From Victivallaceae bacterium (GTDB lineage Bacteria; Verrucomicrobiota; Lentisphaeria; Victivallales; Victivallaceae), in the NCBI GenBank assembly GCA_021647315.1, contig JAKIUY010000033.1, forward strand, positions 1-37,742: 37,742 nt of DNA, given 5' to 3'. Positions 17,154-25,405 of the stretch are shown in pieces (within the stretch, counting starts at the first letter, position 1; each line of letters opens with the position of its first letter). Both the position numbers and the translations under genes were made by a program. Under the pieces are notes generated by a model that did not search any database, was not told where the DNA came from, and saw nothing but the letters and a program-made list of their open reading frames with translations.

Positions 17154-18905
17154 ATGCGTAAACCGAATATAGTTTTTGTTTTGACTGACGATCAGGGCTA
17201 TCCGCCGCTGGGGTGTCACGGACATCCATTTATCCAAACCCCGGGAATTGATGAGTTTCATGGTGACGCGGTCTGTTTTGAACAATTCCATTGCGGTACC
17301 ACCTGCGCCCCGACCCGGGCCGGTCTGCTAACCGGGCACTACTGCAATTCCACTGGCGTGTGGCACACGGTCGGCGGACGTTCTTTGCTGCGGCGTGATG
17401 AATGGTCTTTGGCTGACGCATTGCGTTCAAGCGGCTATCATACCGGGATTTTCGGAAAATGGCATTTGGGCGACGATTATCCGTATCGTCCGCAGGATCG
17501 TGGTTTTGAAACCACGGTTTGTCATGGCGGCGGCGGTATCAGCCAGCAGCCGGATTATTGGGGCAATGACTATTTTGATGATACTTATTGGGTGAACGGT
17601 GTCCCACGGAAATTTACCGGTTACTGTACCGATGTCTTTTTTGACGAGGGCATGAAATATATTGAAGAGCACAAGGATGAGCCTTTTTTCTGTTATATTT
17701 CGACCAATGCGCCGCATGGCCCGTTTAATGTTGATGAAAAATATTTCAATATGTACAAAGACCAAACTGAATCTGAAAATTATGCCAGATTTCTAGGCAT
17801 GATCACCAATATCGATGAAAACTTCACGAAACTCCGCGCCAAACTTGCTGAACTCGAACTTGAAGATGATACCATCCTGATTTTTATGAGTGATAATGGT
17901 CAGTGCGGCGACGCTACGAGCAAAGAATCGAATACGTATAATGCCGGGATGCGCGGATTTAAAGGCTCTGAGTATGACGGGGGGCATCGTATTCCATTCC
18001 TGATGCGCTGGCCTAATGGAAGCCTTAAGGATGGACGCAAAGTCGATGATTTGACCTCTTATGTTGATTTTATGCCGACACTGCTGGATATCTGTGGAGT
18101 TGATATGCCGCAAGATAAAAAAGCGTTTGACGGCGAATCATTAATGCCTCTGTTGAATGGCGAGAAGAGTCAGGAATACTGGGATAACCGAATAGTTGTC
18201 ACTGACACTCAACGCGTGGCGCATCCCTTGAAATGGCAGCGCAGCTGTGTCATGAAAAACAGTTGGCGTCTGGTTGACCGTGATGAACTTTATGATCTCT
18301 CAAATGACCCGGATCAGGAACACAATATTGCTGCCGGATATCCGGAGCTGGTAGATGAATTGCGTGAAAAATACGAAAAATGGTGGACGCTCTGCACACT
18401 TCAGGCTGACGAGGAAACGCCGCTTTCAATCGGAATGAATTACGAAGTTTCCTGCCTGAACACCATGGATTTGCGCAACGAGCACGGTATGTCCGTCTGG
18501 AACCAGCAACAGGTACGTGAAGGGGAAACATGCCTGGGATTCTGGTCGATATACGCGGAACAGGATGGGGTGTACGAGTTTGAACTGCGACGTTGGCCGG
18601 AAGAGGCCGGACACGCGGTATCAGCCGGCATTAATCCGGAGGAAGATGTGGAATTCGACCGAAAGAATATTGCACCGGAAAATCATGGATTTTATTCCGG
18701 TGCCAAGGCACTGGATATTGATCTGGCTCAACTGCATATTCTTGGTCTGCCGGTGCAGTGTGAATCAGTTGAAGCGGGACAGAATTCAGTTAAATTTGAG
18801 ATTAAGCTCAATCAGGGGCAATATCAACTCCGCGCCAATTTCTTTAACCGAAAATTATCAATATTGACAGCAGCCTACTACATTTACGTCAGGCTCCTTG
18901 TTTAA
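17154..18905 (+). CDS. Sulfatase (formylglycine-dependent, type I)
   Basis: Hydrolyses sulfate esters, typically on sulfated glycans in this phylum. From ATG 17154 the protein has 583 residues, and AAGGAG six bases upstream fixes this start; an earlier in-frame ATG at 17103 lies in the AraC remnant. Metal ligands are in VLTDDQG (D12, D13). The modification motif C51-A-P-T-R55 carries the Cys that becomes formylglycine. GKWHLGDDYPYRPQDRGF and SDNGQCGD follow. The last 100 residues are an additional beta-rich domain. No signal peptide is seen, so it acts in the cytosol or needs another export route. A maturase is not in the window. Confidence 0.93.
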   Translation: MRKPNIVFVLTDDQGYPPLGCHGHPFIQTPGIDEFHGDAVCFEQFHCGTTCAPTRAGLLTGHYCNSTGVWHTVGGRSLLRRDEWSLADALRSSGYHTGIFGKWHLGDDYPYRPQDRGFETTVCHGGGGISQQPDYWGNDYFDDTYWVNGVPRKFTGYCTDVFFDEGMKYIEEHKDEPFFCYISTNAPHGPFNVDEKYFNMYKDQTESENYARFLGMITNIDENFTKLRAKLAELELEDDTILIFMSDNGQCGDATSKESNTYNAGMRGFKGSEYDGGHRIPFLMRWPNGSLKDGRKVDDLTSYVDFMPTLLDICGVDMPQDKKAFDGESLMPLLNGEKSQEYWDNRIVVTDTQRVAHPLKWQRSCVMKNSWRLVDRDELYDLSNDPDQEHNIAAGYPELVDELREKYEKWWTLCTLQADEETPLSIGMNYEVSCLNTMDLRNEHGMSVWNQQQVREGETCLGFWSIYAEQDGVYEFELRRWPEEAGHAVSAGINPEEDVEFDRKNIAPENHGFYSGAKALDIDLAQLHILGLPVQCESVEAGQNSVKFEIKLNQGQYQLRANFFNRKLSILTAAYYIYVRLLV

Positions 18906-19020
18906 CTAAAATGCTAATATGAACGATGTTTTTAGAGCAGAAAGCATTTTTATCAATCAAATCTAAATCCAGAGCGCGGCAAGCCGTGACCAGCAGGCTC
19001 ACTTTAATACAAGCGATAAC
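18906..19020. other. Short convergent gap
   Basis: 115 bp between the convergent sulfatase and acyltransferase genes. No clear terminator or repeat was found. Confidence 0.4.
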
Positions 19021-19692
19021 TCAGTCTACAGTGATCTCCATCAGTTTGTCTTCGACTATTTTGCGCCATTTTTCCAGACCGCCAGCATCCAGGTCGGGTG
19101 GAATTTCTATCGCATCGCCCATGACCAGCGTCAGTTTGGCGAACGGTTTGGCGATTTGAAACCCATCCCAGCTGCCTAATGACCAGTAACGTGAGGCGTT
19201 GATCGAAACAGGTAGAATTGGTCGGCCAGTTTTGCTTGCCAGGTGAATGGGGCCGCGACTCATTTTGTATTTAGGGCCACGCGGGCCGTCCGGGGTAAAG
19301 CTGACATTGTAACCATCCGCCAGGGCTTTAAATGCCGCTCGTTGGGCTTTTGCGCCTTTTTTTGAAGAGGAGCCGCGCAAACTGCTGATGCCAAAGATCG
19401 AGATAAGGTCAACGATATATTGTCCATCACGAGACGGACTGACGACTGCCATTGTTTTTTTTCTGGTTGCTCTGGAAAAAATTACGGGAAAATAGAGCAG
19501 CCGATTATGCCAGGTCACGGAGACGCAACCTTCCATATTACCTATTTTGATCTTGTCGATATAGTTGTTAGGATCAATGTATTCAACTCGCATCAAAAAT
19601 GTTTTCATAAACTTGAGCAGCAGAGCTGGCGGCAGAAAAAACCAAGTTGGCAGTTTTTTGATATTGCGGAATTTTTTCTTGAAAATTTTCAT
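19021..19692 (-). CDS. DUF374 lysophospholipid acyltransferase family protein
   Basis: A 223-residue membrane-associated acyltransferase. VSVTWHNRLLYFP contains the His of the acyltransferase block I, and FTPDGPRGPKYKMSRG is the DUF374 hallmark. Members of DUF374 include LpxJ-type lipid A secondary acyltransferases of epsilonproteobacteria, so a role in late acylation of lipid A or another glycolipid is plausible, not proven. The ATG overlaps the nth stop (ATGA), so it is probably translationally coupled as the last gene of an hpt-nth-acyltransferase operon. A second, LpxL-type acyltransferase is at 26609. Confidence 0.85.
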   Translation of the reverse strand: MKIFKKKFRNIKKLPTWFFLPPALLLKFMKTFLMRVEYIDPNNYIDKIKIGNMEGCVSVTWHNRLLYFPVIFSRATRKKTMAVVSPSRDGQYIVDLISIFGISSLRGSSSKKGAKAQRAAFKALADGYNVSFTPDGPRGPKYKMSRGPIHLASKTGRPILPVSINASRYWSLGSWDGFQIAKPFAKLTLVMGDAIEIPPDLDAGGLEKWRKIVEDKLMEITVD

Positions 19693-20330
19693 TTATATTG
19701 TTTTCCATAGTTACAGACAGTGACGGCAGGACAACTGCCACATGCAGGTTTTCTGGCCTGACAGACTTGGCGTCCGTGGGTTATGATTAAATGGGAAAAA
19801 TTAGTCCAGAGGTTAGCGGGCACAACTGCAGTGACCGCTTTTTCAATTTTTTCGGGGTATTTACTGTCAACTGTGCCGAAACGGTTTAAAACGCGTTGCA
19901 CATGGGTATCAACAGGAAATCCCGGAATGCCGAAGGCATTGCCGAGGACAACATTAGCGGTTTTCCGCCCTAAGCCCGGCAGTGCGTTGAGTTCTGCCAT
20001 GGTTTTGGGAACCTGCCCCTCAAACTGCTGGGTAATAATTTTACAGGCAGCAATAATATTCTTAGCTTTGGAACGGAACAGACCGGCAGTTCTAATATCA
20101 GCTTCGAGTTCACTGAGTTCTGCATTCGCGAATGCCTCAACTGACCGATATTTTTTAAAGAGTGTTACGGTAATAATATTAACCCGTTTATCGGTACACT
20201 GAGCAGAAAGCATGGCGGCGACCATCAGTTCATGCGGCTCATTATAATAGAGTGCACATTCGAGTTCTCCATAGAGTTCGAATAACAGATCATGAAATTG
20301 TAATAATTTTTTTATAGTAACCGGTTTCAT
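19689..20330 (-). CDS. nth: Endonuclease III
   Basis: Base-excision repair glycosylase/AP lyase for oxidised pyrimidines. The 213 residues show the helix-hairpin-helix LPGLGRKTANVVLG with catalytic Lys123, and catalytic Asp141 in VDTHVQRVLNRFG. The [4Fe-4S] cluster ligands are C190-x6-C197-x2-C200-x5-C206. Length is normal. It begins three bases after the hpt stop and overlaps the acyltransferase start by four bases. Confidence 0.96.
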   Translation of the reverse strand: MKPVTIKKLLQFHDLLFELYGELECALYYNEPHELMVAAMLSAQCTDKRVNIITVTLFKKYRSVEAFANAELSELEADIRTAGLFRSKAKNIIAACKIITQQFEGQVPKTMAELNALPGLGRKTANVVLGNAFGIPGFPVDTHVQRVLNRFGTVDSKYPEKIEKAVTAVVPANLWTNFSHLIITHGRQVCQARKPACGSCPAVTVCNYGKQYK

Positions 20331-20333
20331 TGA

Positions 20334-20663
20334 TTAACAGCTAAGTTGAGCAAGTTGTTCTTTAAGCTCGGTCAACGCGTCCTGGCAACGGGCATTATCG
20401 CCATCTTTGGCGGCAAATTCCAATTTTTTGCCACCTTCGGCAAGATCGGTTGCACCAAGGTTGGCTGATGAACCTTTAATGGAATGGCCAACGCGACTCA
20501 ACGCATCAAAATCCATTATACTAAGCTTTTGTTCAGCCTTAGCGATATTATCGGCCGTGCTAGTCTCCAGCATCGCCAGCAATTCATTAATCCCGTCATC
20601 TTCCAGCCCCATATTCTCCCTTAGATAATCGGTAATTTGCTGTTTGACTTGATTGATACTCAT
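20334..20663 (-). CDS. Histidine phosphotransfer (HPt) domain protein
   Basis: A 109-residue stand-alone HPt domain that relays phosphate between receiver domains. The phosphorylated His lies in GHSIKGSSANLGA, the conserved HPt core. GGAG eight bases before ATG 20663 (MSINQV) fixes the start; the frame continues upstream through a repeat and is not part of the protein. No sensor kinase or response regulator is nearby, so its phosphorelay partners are unknown. It heads a tight operon with nth and the DUF374 acyltransferase, an unexpected grouping with no obvious functional link. Confidence 0.85.
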   Translation of the reverse strand: MSINQVKQQITDYLRENMGLEDDGINELLAMLETSTADNIAKAEQKLSIMDFDALSRVGHSIKGSSANLGATDLAEGGKKLEFAAKDGDNARCQDALTELKEQLAQLSC

Positions 20664-20908
20664 TAGTAATTCTCCATAGTTAGACGGCACTCGAAAAGGT
20701 ATTTTTAGTATTTTCACTGCGTGGATTTCAACAGGCGATCTCCGAGCGCACGTAACAAATAGTTAGTTTTCAGGTTAATTTCATATTTGCTCTTTGCGCT
20801 CGGATATCGCAAGCTACTGGCACGCGACCTTTTCATGGACGTTTTAATTAGGGCTCACAAAAAATAACTTACTGCTTTTACTTAACTGCAAACAACGGCT
20901 CTGCTTCT
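20664..20908. repeat. Repeat-rich intergenic region
   Basis: No gene. It carries TAGACnnnACTCGAAAAGG (20681-20699), an inverted copy of the CACTGCGTGG...TTTCAACAGGCGA block seen near 5109-5136, and a 33-bp copy (20789-20821) of the GCTCTTTGCG unit at 2838-2870. Confidence 0.55.
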
Positions 20909-21520
20909 TTATTCTGTACTTTTGACAAAATTTGTCAGAATTGCCAATCCTTTATCCTGACTTTTTTCAGGGTGGAATTGGGTGGCGAAAATATTTTTAT
21001 AGCCGACGGCAGCGGCAAACTCAGTGATGTAGCTGCATGAGGCGGCAACCACCGCTTGATTTTCCGGTGCCACATAATATGAGTGGACAAAATAAAAATA
21101 ACTGTCATCTTCAATTCCAGCCAGAGGAGCAGCATCACGTTGTTGCACTGTGATACTGTTCCAACCCATGTGCGGTACTTTTTCGATGCCAGCGGGAAAT
21201 TTTATGACTCCGCCTTTAAAAACAGCGAGCCCTTTGACGCCAGGTGCCTCTTCACTGTATTCCATCAGCATCTGCATGCCAAGACAGATGCCCATGAACG
21301 GGGTACCAGACTTAATGGCGGACAGCAGCGGTGCCTCAAAGCCACGGTTACGCAGGTGTTCCATGCCTTCACCAAAATTGCCCACTCCGGGAAGAACGAT
21401 ACCGGAGACATTCTCCAGTTCATGCGGTGTATCAACGATTTTAATATCACCGCCGACAGCTTCAAATGCTTTGGAAACGCTCAGCAGGTTACCCATGTTA
21501 TAATCAATAATAGCAATCAT
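20909..21520 (-). CDS. hisH: Imidazole glycerol phosphate synthase glutaminase subunit
   Basis: HisH releases ammonia from glutamine and channels it to HisF in histidine synthesis. The length of 203 residues is normal. The class I glutamine amidotransferase triad is complete: Cys79 in GICLGMQ, His183 and Glu185 in QFHPEKS. The oxyanion strand region LPGVGNFGEGM is present. The start has GAGA about nine bases upstream. It is isolated: hisF, hisA and other his genes are not in the window, so the pathway is dispersed in this genome. Confidence 0.95.
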   Translation of the reverse strand: MIAIIDYNMGNLLSVSKAFEAVGGDIKIVDTPHELENVSGIVLPGVGNFGEGMEHLRNRGFEAPLLSAIKSGTPFMGICLGMQMLMEYSEEAPGVKGLAVFKGGVIKFPAGIEKVPHMGWNSITVQQRDAAPLAGIEDDSYFYFVHSYYVAPENQAVVAASCSYITEFAAAVGYKNIFATQFHPEKSQDKGLAILTNFVKSTE

Positions 21521-21802
21521 AATTTACATTCTCTATATTTTCAATAATACCGTTTTGCAATCTAAAAGCTATTAGAGAGCTGCGCAAATAAACTTAAACA
21601 GGCACTGAAAACTAGCTAAAAGAATGCACTTGTGCATAATTATTCTATACGCTTAATTTACGGCTCAAAATTAAGGCTGCAATCTTACATTCGAAAAAAC
21701 AGGAAAAATTTAGTCATACCGTAACAGTTTTGCCGATAACCTAACCGGCTTTGCCGGGACTTTTGTTGGCAATGTGGGCATCATTTAAGACAAAAAGCAC
21801 TT
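21521..21802. repeat. Intergenic region with 90-bp repeat and ACCGGC hairpin
   Basis: Contains the 90-bp element copy B (21548-21637) and an ACCGGCtttGCCGG hairpin (21739-21763). Otherwise no feature was seen. Confidence 0.6.
21548..21637 (+). repeat. 90-bp dispersed repeat, copy B
   Basis: The most divergent copy, but exactly the same length. It ends in ATGCAC-tt-GTGCAT, where G-C replaces the A-T pair of copy A, a compensatory change. The central CTGCGC arm has lost its partner here. It lies upstream of hisH and reads away from it. Confidence 0.8.
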
Positions 21803-21829
21803 TTGCTAAGTATGCAAAAATCGGGGCAT

Positions 21830-21985
21830 ATTCCGGCTGGAATTGTTTCAGACCGCGAGGCGATTGATGCTGGACGGGTATTAAATGCCGCTTTTCTGAC
21901 CTATGTGGCATCGACAGTCAGTGCGATGTTGACCTTGCTCTATTTTTTATTGCGCTCAGGCATTTTCGGCGGTTCAGACGATTAA
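21830..21985 (+). pseudogene. C-terminal remnant of a YugP-type zinc metallopeptidase
   Basis: About 50 residues, GIVSDREAIDAGRVLNAAFL then TYVASTVSAMLTLLYFLLR, match the C-terminal membrane helix of neutral zinc metallopeptidase family 2 (YugP-like; pattern V-L-N-A-A-A-x-T-Y-V-A-A). The HExxH catalytic part is absent; upstream there is only repeat DNA. It is probably the tail of a deleted gene, and its stop overlaps the PP2C stop. The alternative is a genuine small membrane protein (a frame from 21803, 60 residues), but no ribosome-binding site is convincing. Confidence 0.5.
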
Positions 21986-22761
21986 TGTTCAGGGAAACAG
22001 CAGACAATTGTGATATTGTCCAGACCACCCTTGATTAATGCTCCGCGCATCATCTTGTCAATCGCTCCCTCGGGCTCTTTGGCTTTTTTCATTATCGATT
22101 CTATCTTGTGATCCGCCAGGTGAGTAGTTAAGCCGTCTGAACAGATAAGATAACGGTCATCGGGTTCTCGTTTGAATATATTTATATCAAGTTCCAGATG
22201 TTCCATCGGTCCGAGTGATTTCATAATAACATGAGAAAACGGGAAAGCATTAGCCTCTTCATACTTGATAATATTTTTTTTAATCAGGGCATTGACAAAA
22301 CTATGATCTTCAGTCAAGGGGTTAAGATGCCCTTTGCGAATGCGATAGAGACGACTGTCACCGGCATGGGCAACAATAATTTTGTCCGGGCAGAATATTA
22401 CTGCAACGACAGTTGTCCCCATTGATTCTGCCTTGTGTTCTTTTTTATTGAAATGGAAAATATCACTGTTGACTGCTGTAATTTCACGATTAAGAAAATT
22501 ACACAGTTTGCGTTCTGATTTTTCCTGGGAAAATTTTTTCCCCCGCCATGCATCAAGTAAATGGTTGCAACACATCAAGCTTGCAACTTCACCGTTTTCA
22601 AGCCCGCCGATACCATCAGCCACTACCGCCAGAGAATTCAGTTCCCCCGGATTTGAACAATAGAGAAAACTGTCTTCATTATTATCGCGGATAAGGCCTA
22701 AATGTGTTTCGCCTGCAAAGCTGCAACCTAGCGGCGTTGTCGAAACTGGTTGTTCATTCAT
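21982..22761 (-). CDS. PP2C-type Ser/Thr protein phosphatase
   Basis: A 259-residue cytosolic PPM phosphatase (Stp/PrpC type). Metal-binding and catalytic motifs are in order: GLIRDNNEDSF, VADGIGGLENGEVAS, VAHAGDSRLYRI, TEDHSF, CSDGLTTHL and GGLDNITIV. Such enzymes reverse phosphorylation by Hanks-type kinases; no kinase is encoded nearby. AGGA nine bases before the ATG supports the start. It is divergent from the EF-G-like gene, whose product belongs to a protein family often found phosphorylated, but no link is shown here. Confidence 0.92.
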   Translation of the reverse strand: MNEQPVSTTPLGCSFAGETHLGLIRDNNEDSFLYCSNPGELNSLAVVADGIGGLENGEVASLMCCNHLLDAWRGKKFSQEKSERKLCNFLNREITAVNSDIFHFNKKEHKAESMGTTVVAVIFCPDKIIVAHAGDSRLYRIRKGHLNPLTEDHSFVNALIKKNIIKYEEANAFPFSHVIMKSLGPMEHLELDINIFKREPDDRYLICSDGLTTHLADHKIESIMKKAKEPEGAIDKMMRGALIKGGLDNITIVCCFPEH

Positions 22762-23021
22762 AGACTATTATCCTGTGGCAGTAAGGCCTTTTTTTGTGAA
22801 TAGTAAGGGTTTGTCACTGTTAATTTAACTTAAATCGGAAAAAATGCAATCATGTGCCGGTTTAAGTTTTGCATTCTTTAAAGTTTCTGCTATTAGTGTT
22901 ATTCTTAAAAAAAGATAAAAAGAGGAATATTCGTTAGTAATTAACTCAATTAGTCAGTTTTTACAATGTGGCGACTCTGCCACGTTAAAAATAGATTAAA
23001 GATAAAAAAGAAAGGGTAATT

Positions 23022-25040
23022 ATGAAAAAAGTCAGTGAAATTCGCAATTTCGTCATCGCCGGACACAGTGGAGCCGGAAAAACTTCTCTATGTGATTTAA
23101 TGTTGTTCAAGGCCGGAGCAGTGGATCGTCAAGGCAGCGTTGACAAGAAAACCAGTTATTCGGACTATACTTCCGATGAACAGGAAAAACAGAGAAGTAT
23201 TTACGCAACCCCATTGCATTGTGAGTGGAACAAAAATAATCTGTTTTTTATAGATACCCCTGGTTATGGTGAGTTTATCGGTGAAACCACTGCCGCTATG
23301 CAGGCCGCAGACAATGCTCTGATCGTAATTGACGGCGTCGACGGAATTTCAATCGGCACCACTCGCGCATTCAAACTGGCGCGCAAGCAGCGCTTGCCAC
23401 GTTTTGCCCTGATTAGCCGCCTTGACGCTGACCGGGCCGATTTCGCTAAAGTACTTACCGAACTTCAGGAAGCTTACGGCAAAACAGTCTGTGTGCCTCT
23501 AACGATTCCTGTTGGTTCAGAAGGTGATCTCAGTAAAGTTGTCCATGTGCTGCGTGATACCGATATTCCAGATGAAATTGCCGATATGGTTGGTAAATAT
23601 AAAGAGTTTCTGATGGATACAATCGCTGAGTCCAGCGAGGAGCTGATGGATAAATATCTGGAAGGCGAAATCCTGACTGATGAAGAGATTGCTGAAGGAC
23701 TGCATACCGCGATTTTGGCCGGTGATCTTATTCCGGTCTTTGCCGGTAGCGTAGAAAAAGATATCGGTATTACTGAACTGATGAACGGCACCGTTAATCT
23801 GTTCCTTGACCCAGTTGCAAAAAAAGAGGTTGAACTTGCTAATGGCGAAATGAAAGAAATTTCCGCTGCCGGTGATGGTCAGGCAGTAGTCTTTAAAGTG
23901 GTTATTGACCCGTTTATCGGTCAGCTGGTATTCTTTAAAGTTATTGCCGGAACTGTCAAAGCAGACAGTGAAATGATTAATATCAGCAACGGCAATAAAG
24001 AGCGCTTCGGGCCGATTCTGCTGATGAACGGCAAAGAACAGGAGAATGCCAAAGAACTGGTTCCGGGTTGTATCGGTGCAATGGCAAAATTAAAGCACAC
24101 CCATATTGGCGATACCTTGGGCGGCAGTGCTAAAATCCGTGAACTTAACAGGATTATCTTTCCAAATCCAGTTATGTCATATGCCATAACCGCAGTCAAA
24201 AGCGGTGAAGAAGATAAAATTGCCTCCGGCCTGAATAAAATTTCTGAGTGTGACCCGACCGTTACACTTGAAAGACATAAGGAAACCCATGAAATGCTGA
24301 TGTCAGGCATGGGCGATCAACACCTCAATAATGTGGTGAGAAACCTGCAGGAAGTCTATAAGGTGAAAGTCAACCTTGCCACACCGAAAATAGCATATCG
24401 TGAAACTGTTACCGCCAATGGCGAGGCGAAGTATCGCCACAAAAAACAGACTGGCGGCGCCGGACAGTTTGCTGAAGTACAGCTGAAAATCGAACATAAC
24501 AGTGAAGGCTATGAGTTCGTTAACGCTGTGGTTGGCGGTAATATTCCGAAAAACTTTATTCCGGCAGTCGAAAAGGGCGTCGTTGAAGCCATGATCAAAG
24601 GACCATTGGTCGGTTGCGTCGTCGAAGACCTGAAAGTTACCGTATTTGACGGTAAACATCATCCGGTCGATTCAAATGAAATGGCCTTCAAAATCGCATC
24701 AAGAATGGCATTCCGCGATGCAATGAATCAGGCAAAGCCAATTCTGCTGGAACCTATTATGACCGTAAAAATCATGATTCCAGACCAGTACATGGGAGAT
24801 ATTACCGGTGATTTGAATCACAAACGCGGTCGTATTCTCGGTATGGGAGTTGAAGATGGGATGCAGGTCGTTAATGCTGACGTTCCACAATCAGAAATGG
24901 CAAAGTATGCCACCGAGCTCAGAAGAATTACCCATGGACGCGGTTCATTTGAAATCGAATTTGGCCGTTATGAACAGGTGCCGAGCAATGTTGCCAATGA
25001 GATTATGGAAAAACATCAGGCAGAACTCGACGACGAGTAA
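23022..25040 (+). CDS. Elongation factor G-like GTPase (EF-G-II type)
   Basis: A 672-residue translational GTPase with EF-G domain order: G domain, domain II, III, IV (GGAGQFAEVQLKIEH) and V. The G1 loop is GHSGAGKTS. The G2/switch region contains EQEKQRSIYATP in place of the usual RGITI. G3 is DTPGYGEF rather than DTPGH, and G4 is SRLDAD instead of NKxD. These deviations match the 'EF-G-like' paralogue group, not the canonical translocase. Loss of the G3 His (the catalytic His of EF-G) predicts altered GTP hydrolysis. AAGGG sits just before ATG 23022. Canonical fusA with rpsL/rpsG is not in the window. The role is unknown; ribosome rescue, recycling or stress have been suggested for such paralogues. 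Confidence 0.88.
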   Translation: MKKVSEIRNFVIAGHSGAGKTSLCDLMLFKAGAVDRQGSVDKKTSYSDYTSDEQEKQRSIYATPLHCEWNKNNLFFIDTPGYGEFIGETTAAMQAADNALIVIDGVDGISIGTTRAFKLARKQRLPRFALISRLDADRADFAKVLTELQEAYGKTVCVPLTIPVGSEGDLSKVVHVLRDTDIPDEIADMVGKYKEFLMDTIAESSEELMDKYLEGEILTDEEIAEGLHTAILAGDLIPVFAGSVEKDIGITELMNGTVNLFLDPVAKKEVELANGEMKEISAAGDGQAVVFKVVIDPFIGQLVFFKVIAGTVKADSEMINISNGNKERFGPILLMNGKEQENAKELVPGCIGAMAKLKHTHIGDTLGGSAKIRELNRIIFPNPVMSYAITAVKSGEEDKIASGLNKISECDPTVTLERHKETHEMLMSGMGDQHLNNVVRNLQEVYKVKVNLATPKIAYRETVTANGEAKYRHKKQTGGAGQFAEVQLKIEHNSEGYEFVNAVVGGNIPKNFIPAVEKGVVEAMIKGPLVGCVVEDLKVTVFDGKHHPVDSNEMAFKIASRMAFRDAMNQAKPILLEPIMTVKIMIPDQYMGDITGDLNHKRGRILGMGVEDGMQVVNADVPQSEMAKYATELRRITHGRGSFEIEFGRYEQVPSNVANEIMEKHQAELDDE

Positions 25041-25405
25041 ATTTGCAGACTGGAGAGACCGGGTTTAAAATGTTTTCACAGCCTGCAAATTATGCAGTAC
25101 TGCGCACTGGGGGGAAACGGTGTACCGGTAGTGCCAGTGATTTGGTGCACCTAACAGGAAATTATTGCATCTGTCGCTACGCCCGGGTAGGTATCTTAGA
25201 CAGGATTAACAGGATTATGCAGGATTAAATAAAAAATCTTGTCCATCTTGTTTATCCAGTCTGAGAAGTTCCGGCAAGCCGGTTATACTTACCGGCACCG
25301 CGGAGTGATGATTATAATACACAACTCAACCACTGGTGTGGGGAGGGGCTTTCATTGAGAGCCTAGCTCTACCAGTACGTATACACTATAATGGAGAACA
25401 AAGTA
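25041..25405. repeat. Intergenic region with extended ACCGGC element (inverted)
   Basis: ATTTGCAG (25041-25048) and CTGCAAAT (25083-25090) form an inverted repeat directly after the EF-G-like stop. Positions 25199-25290 are the inverted counterpart of 2885-2969: GACAGGATT-type repeats, a T-rich/A-rich centre, then TTCCGGC-aa-GCCGGTTAT. No gene is seen. Confidence 0.6.

Noticed and set aside
25041-25090. ATTTGCAG...CTGCAAAT as terminator of the EF-G-like gene
   Set aside because: The loop is more than 30 nt and no T-run follows, so it is only noted in the intergenic entry.
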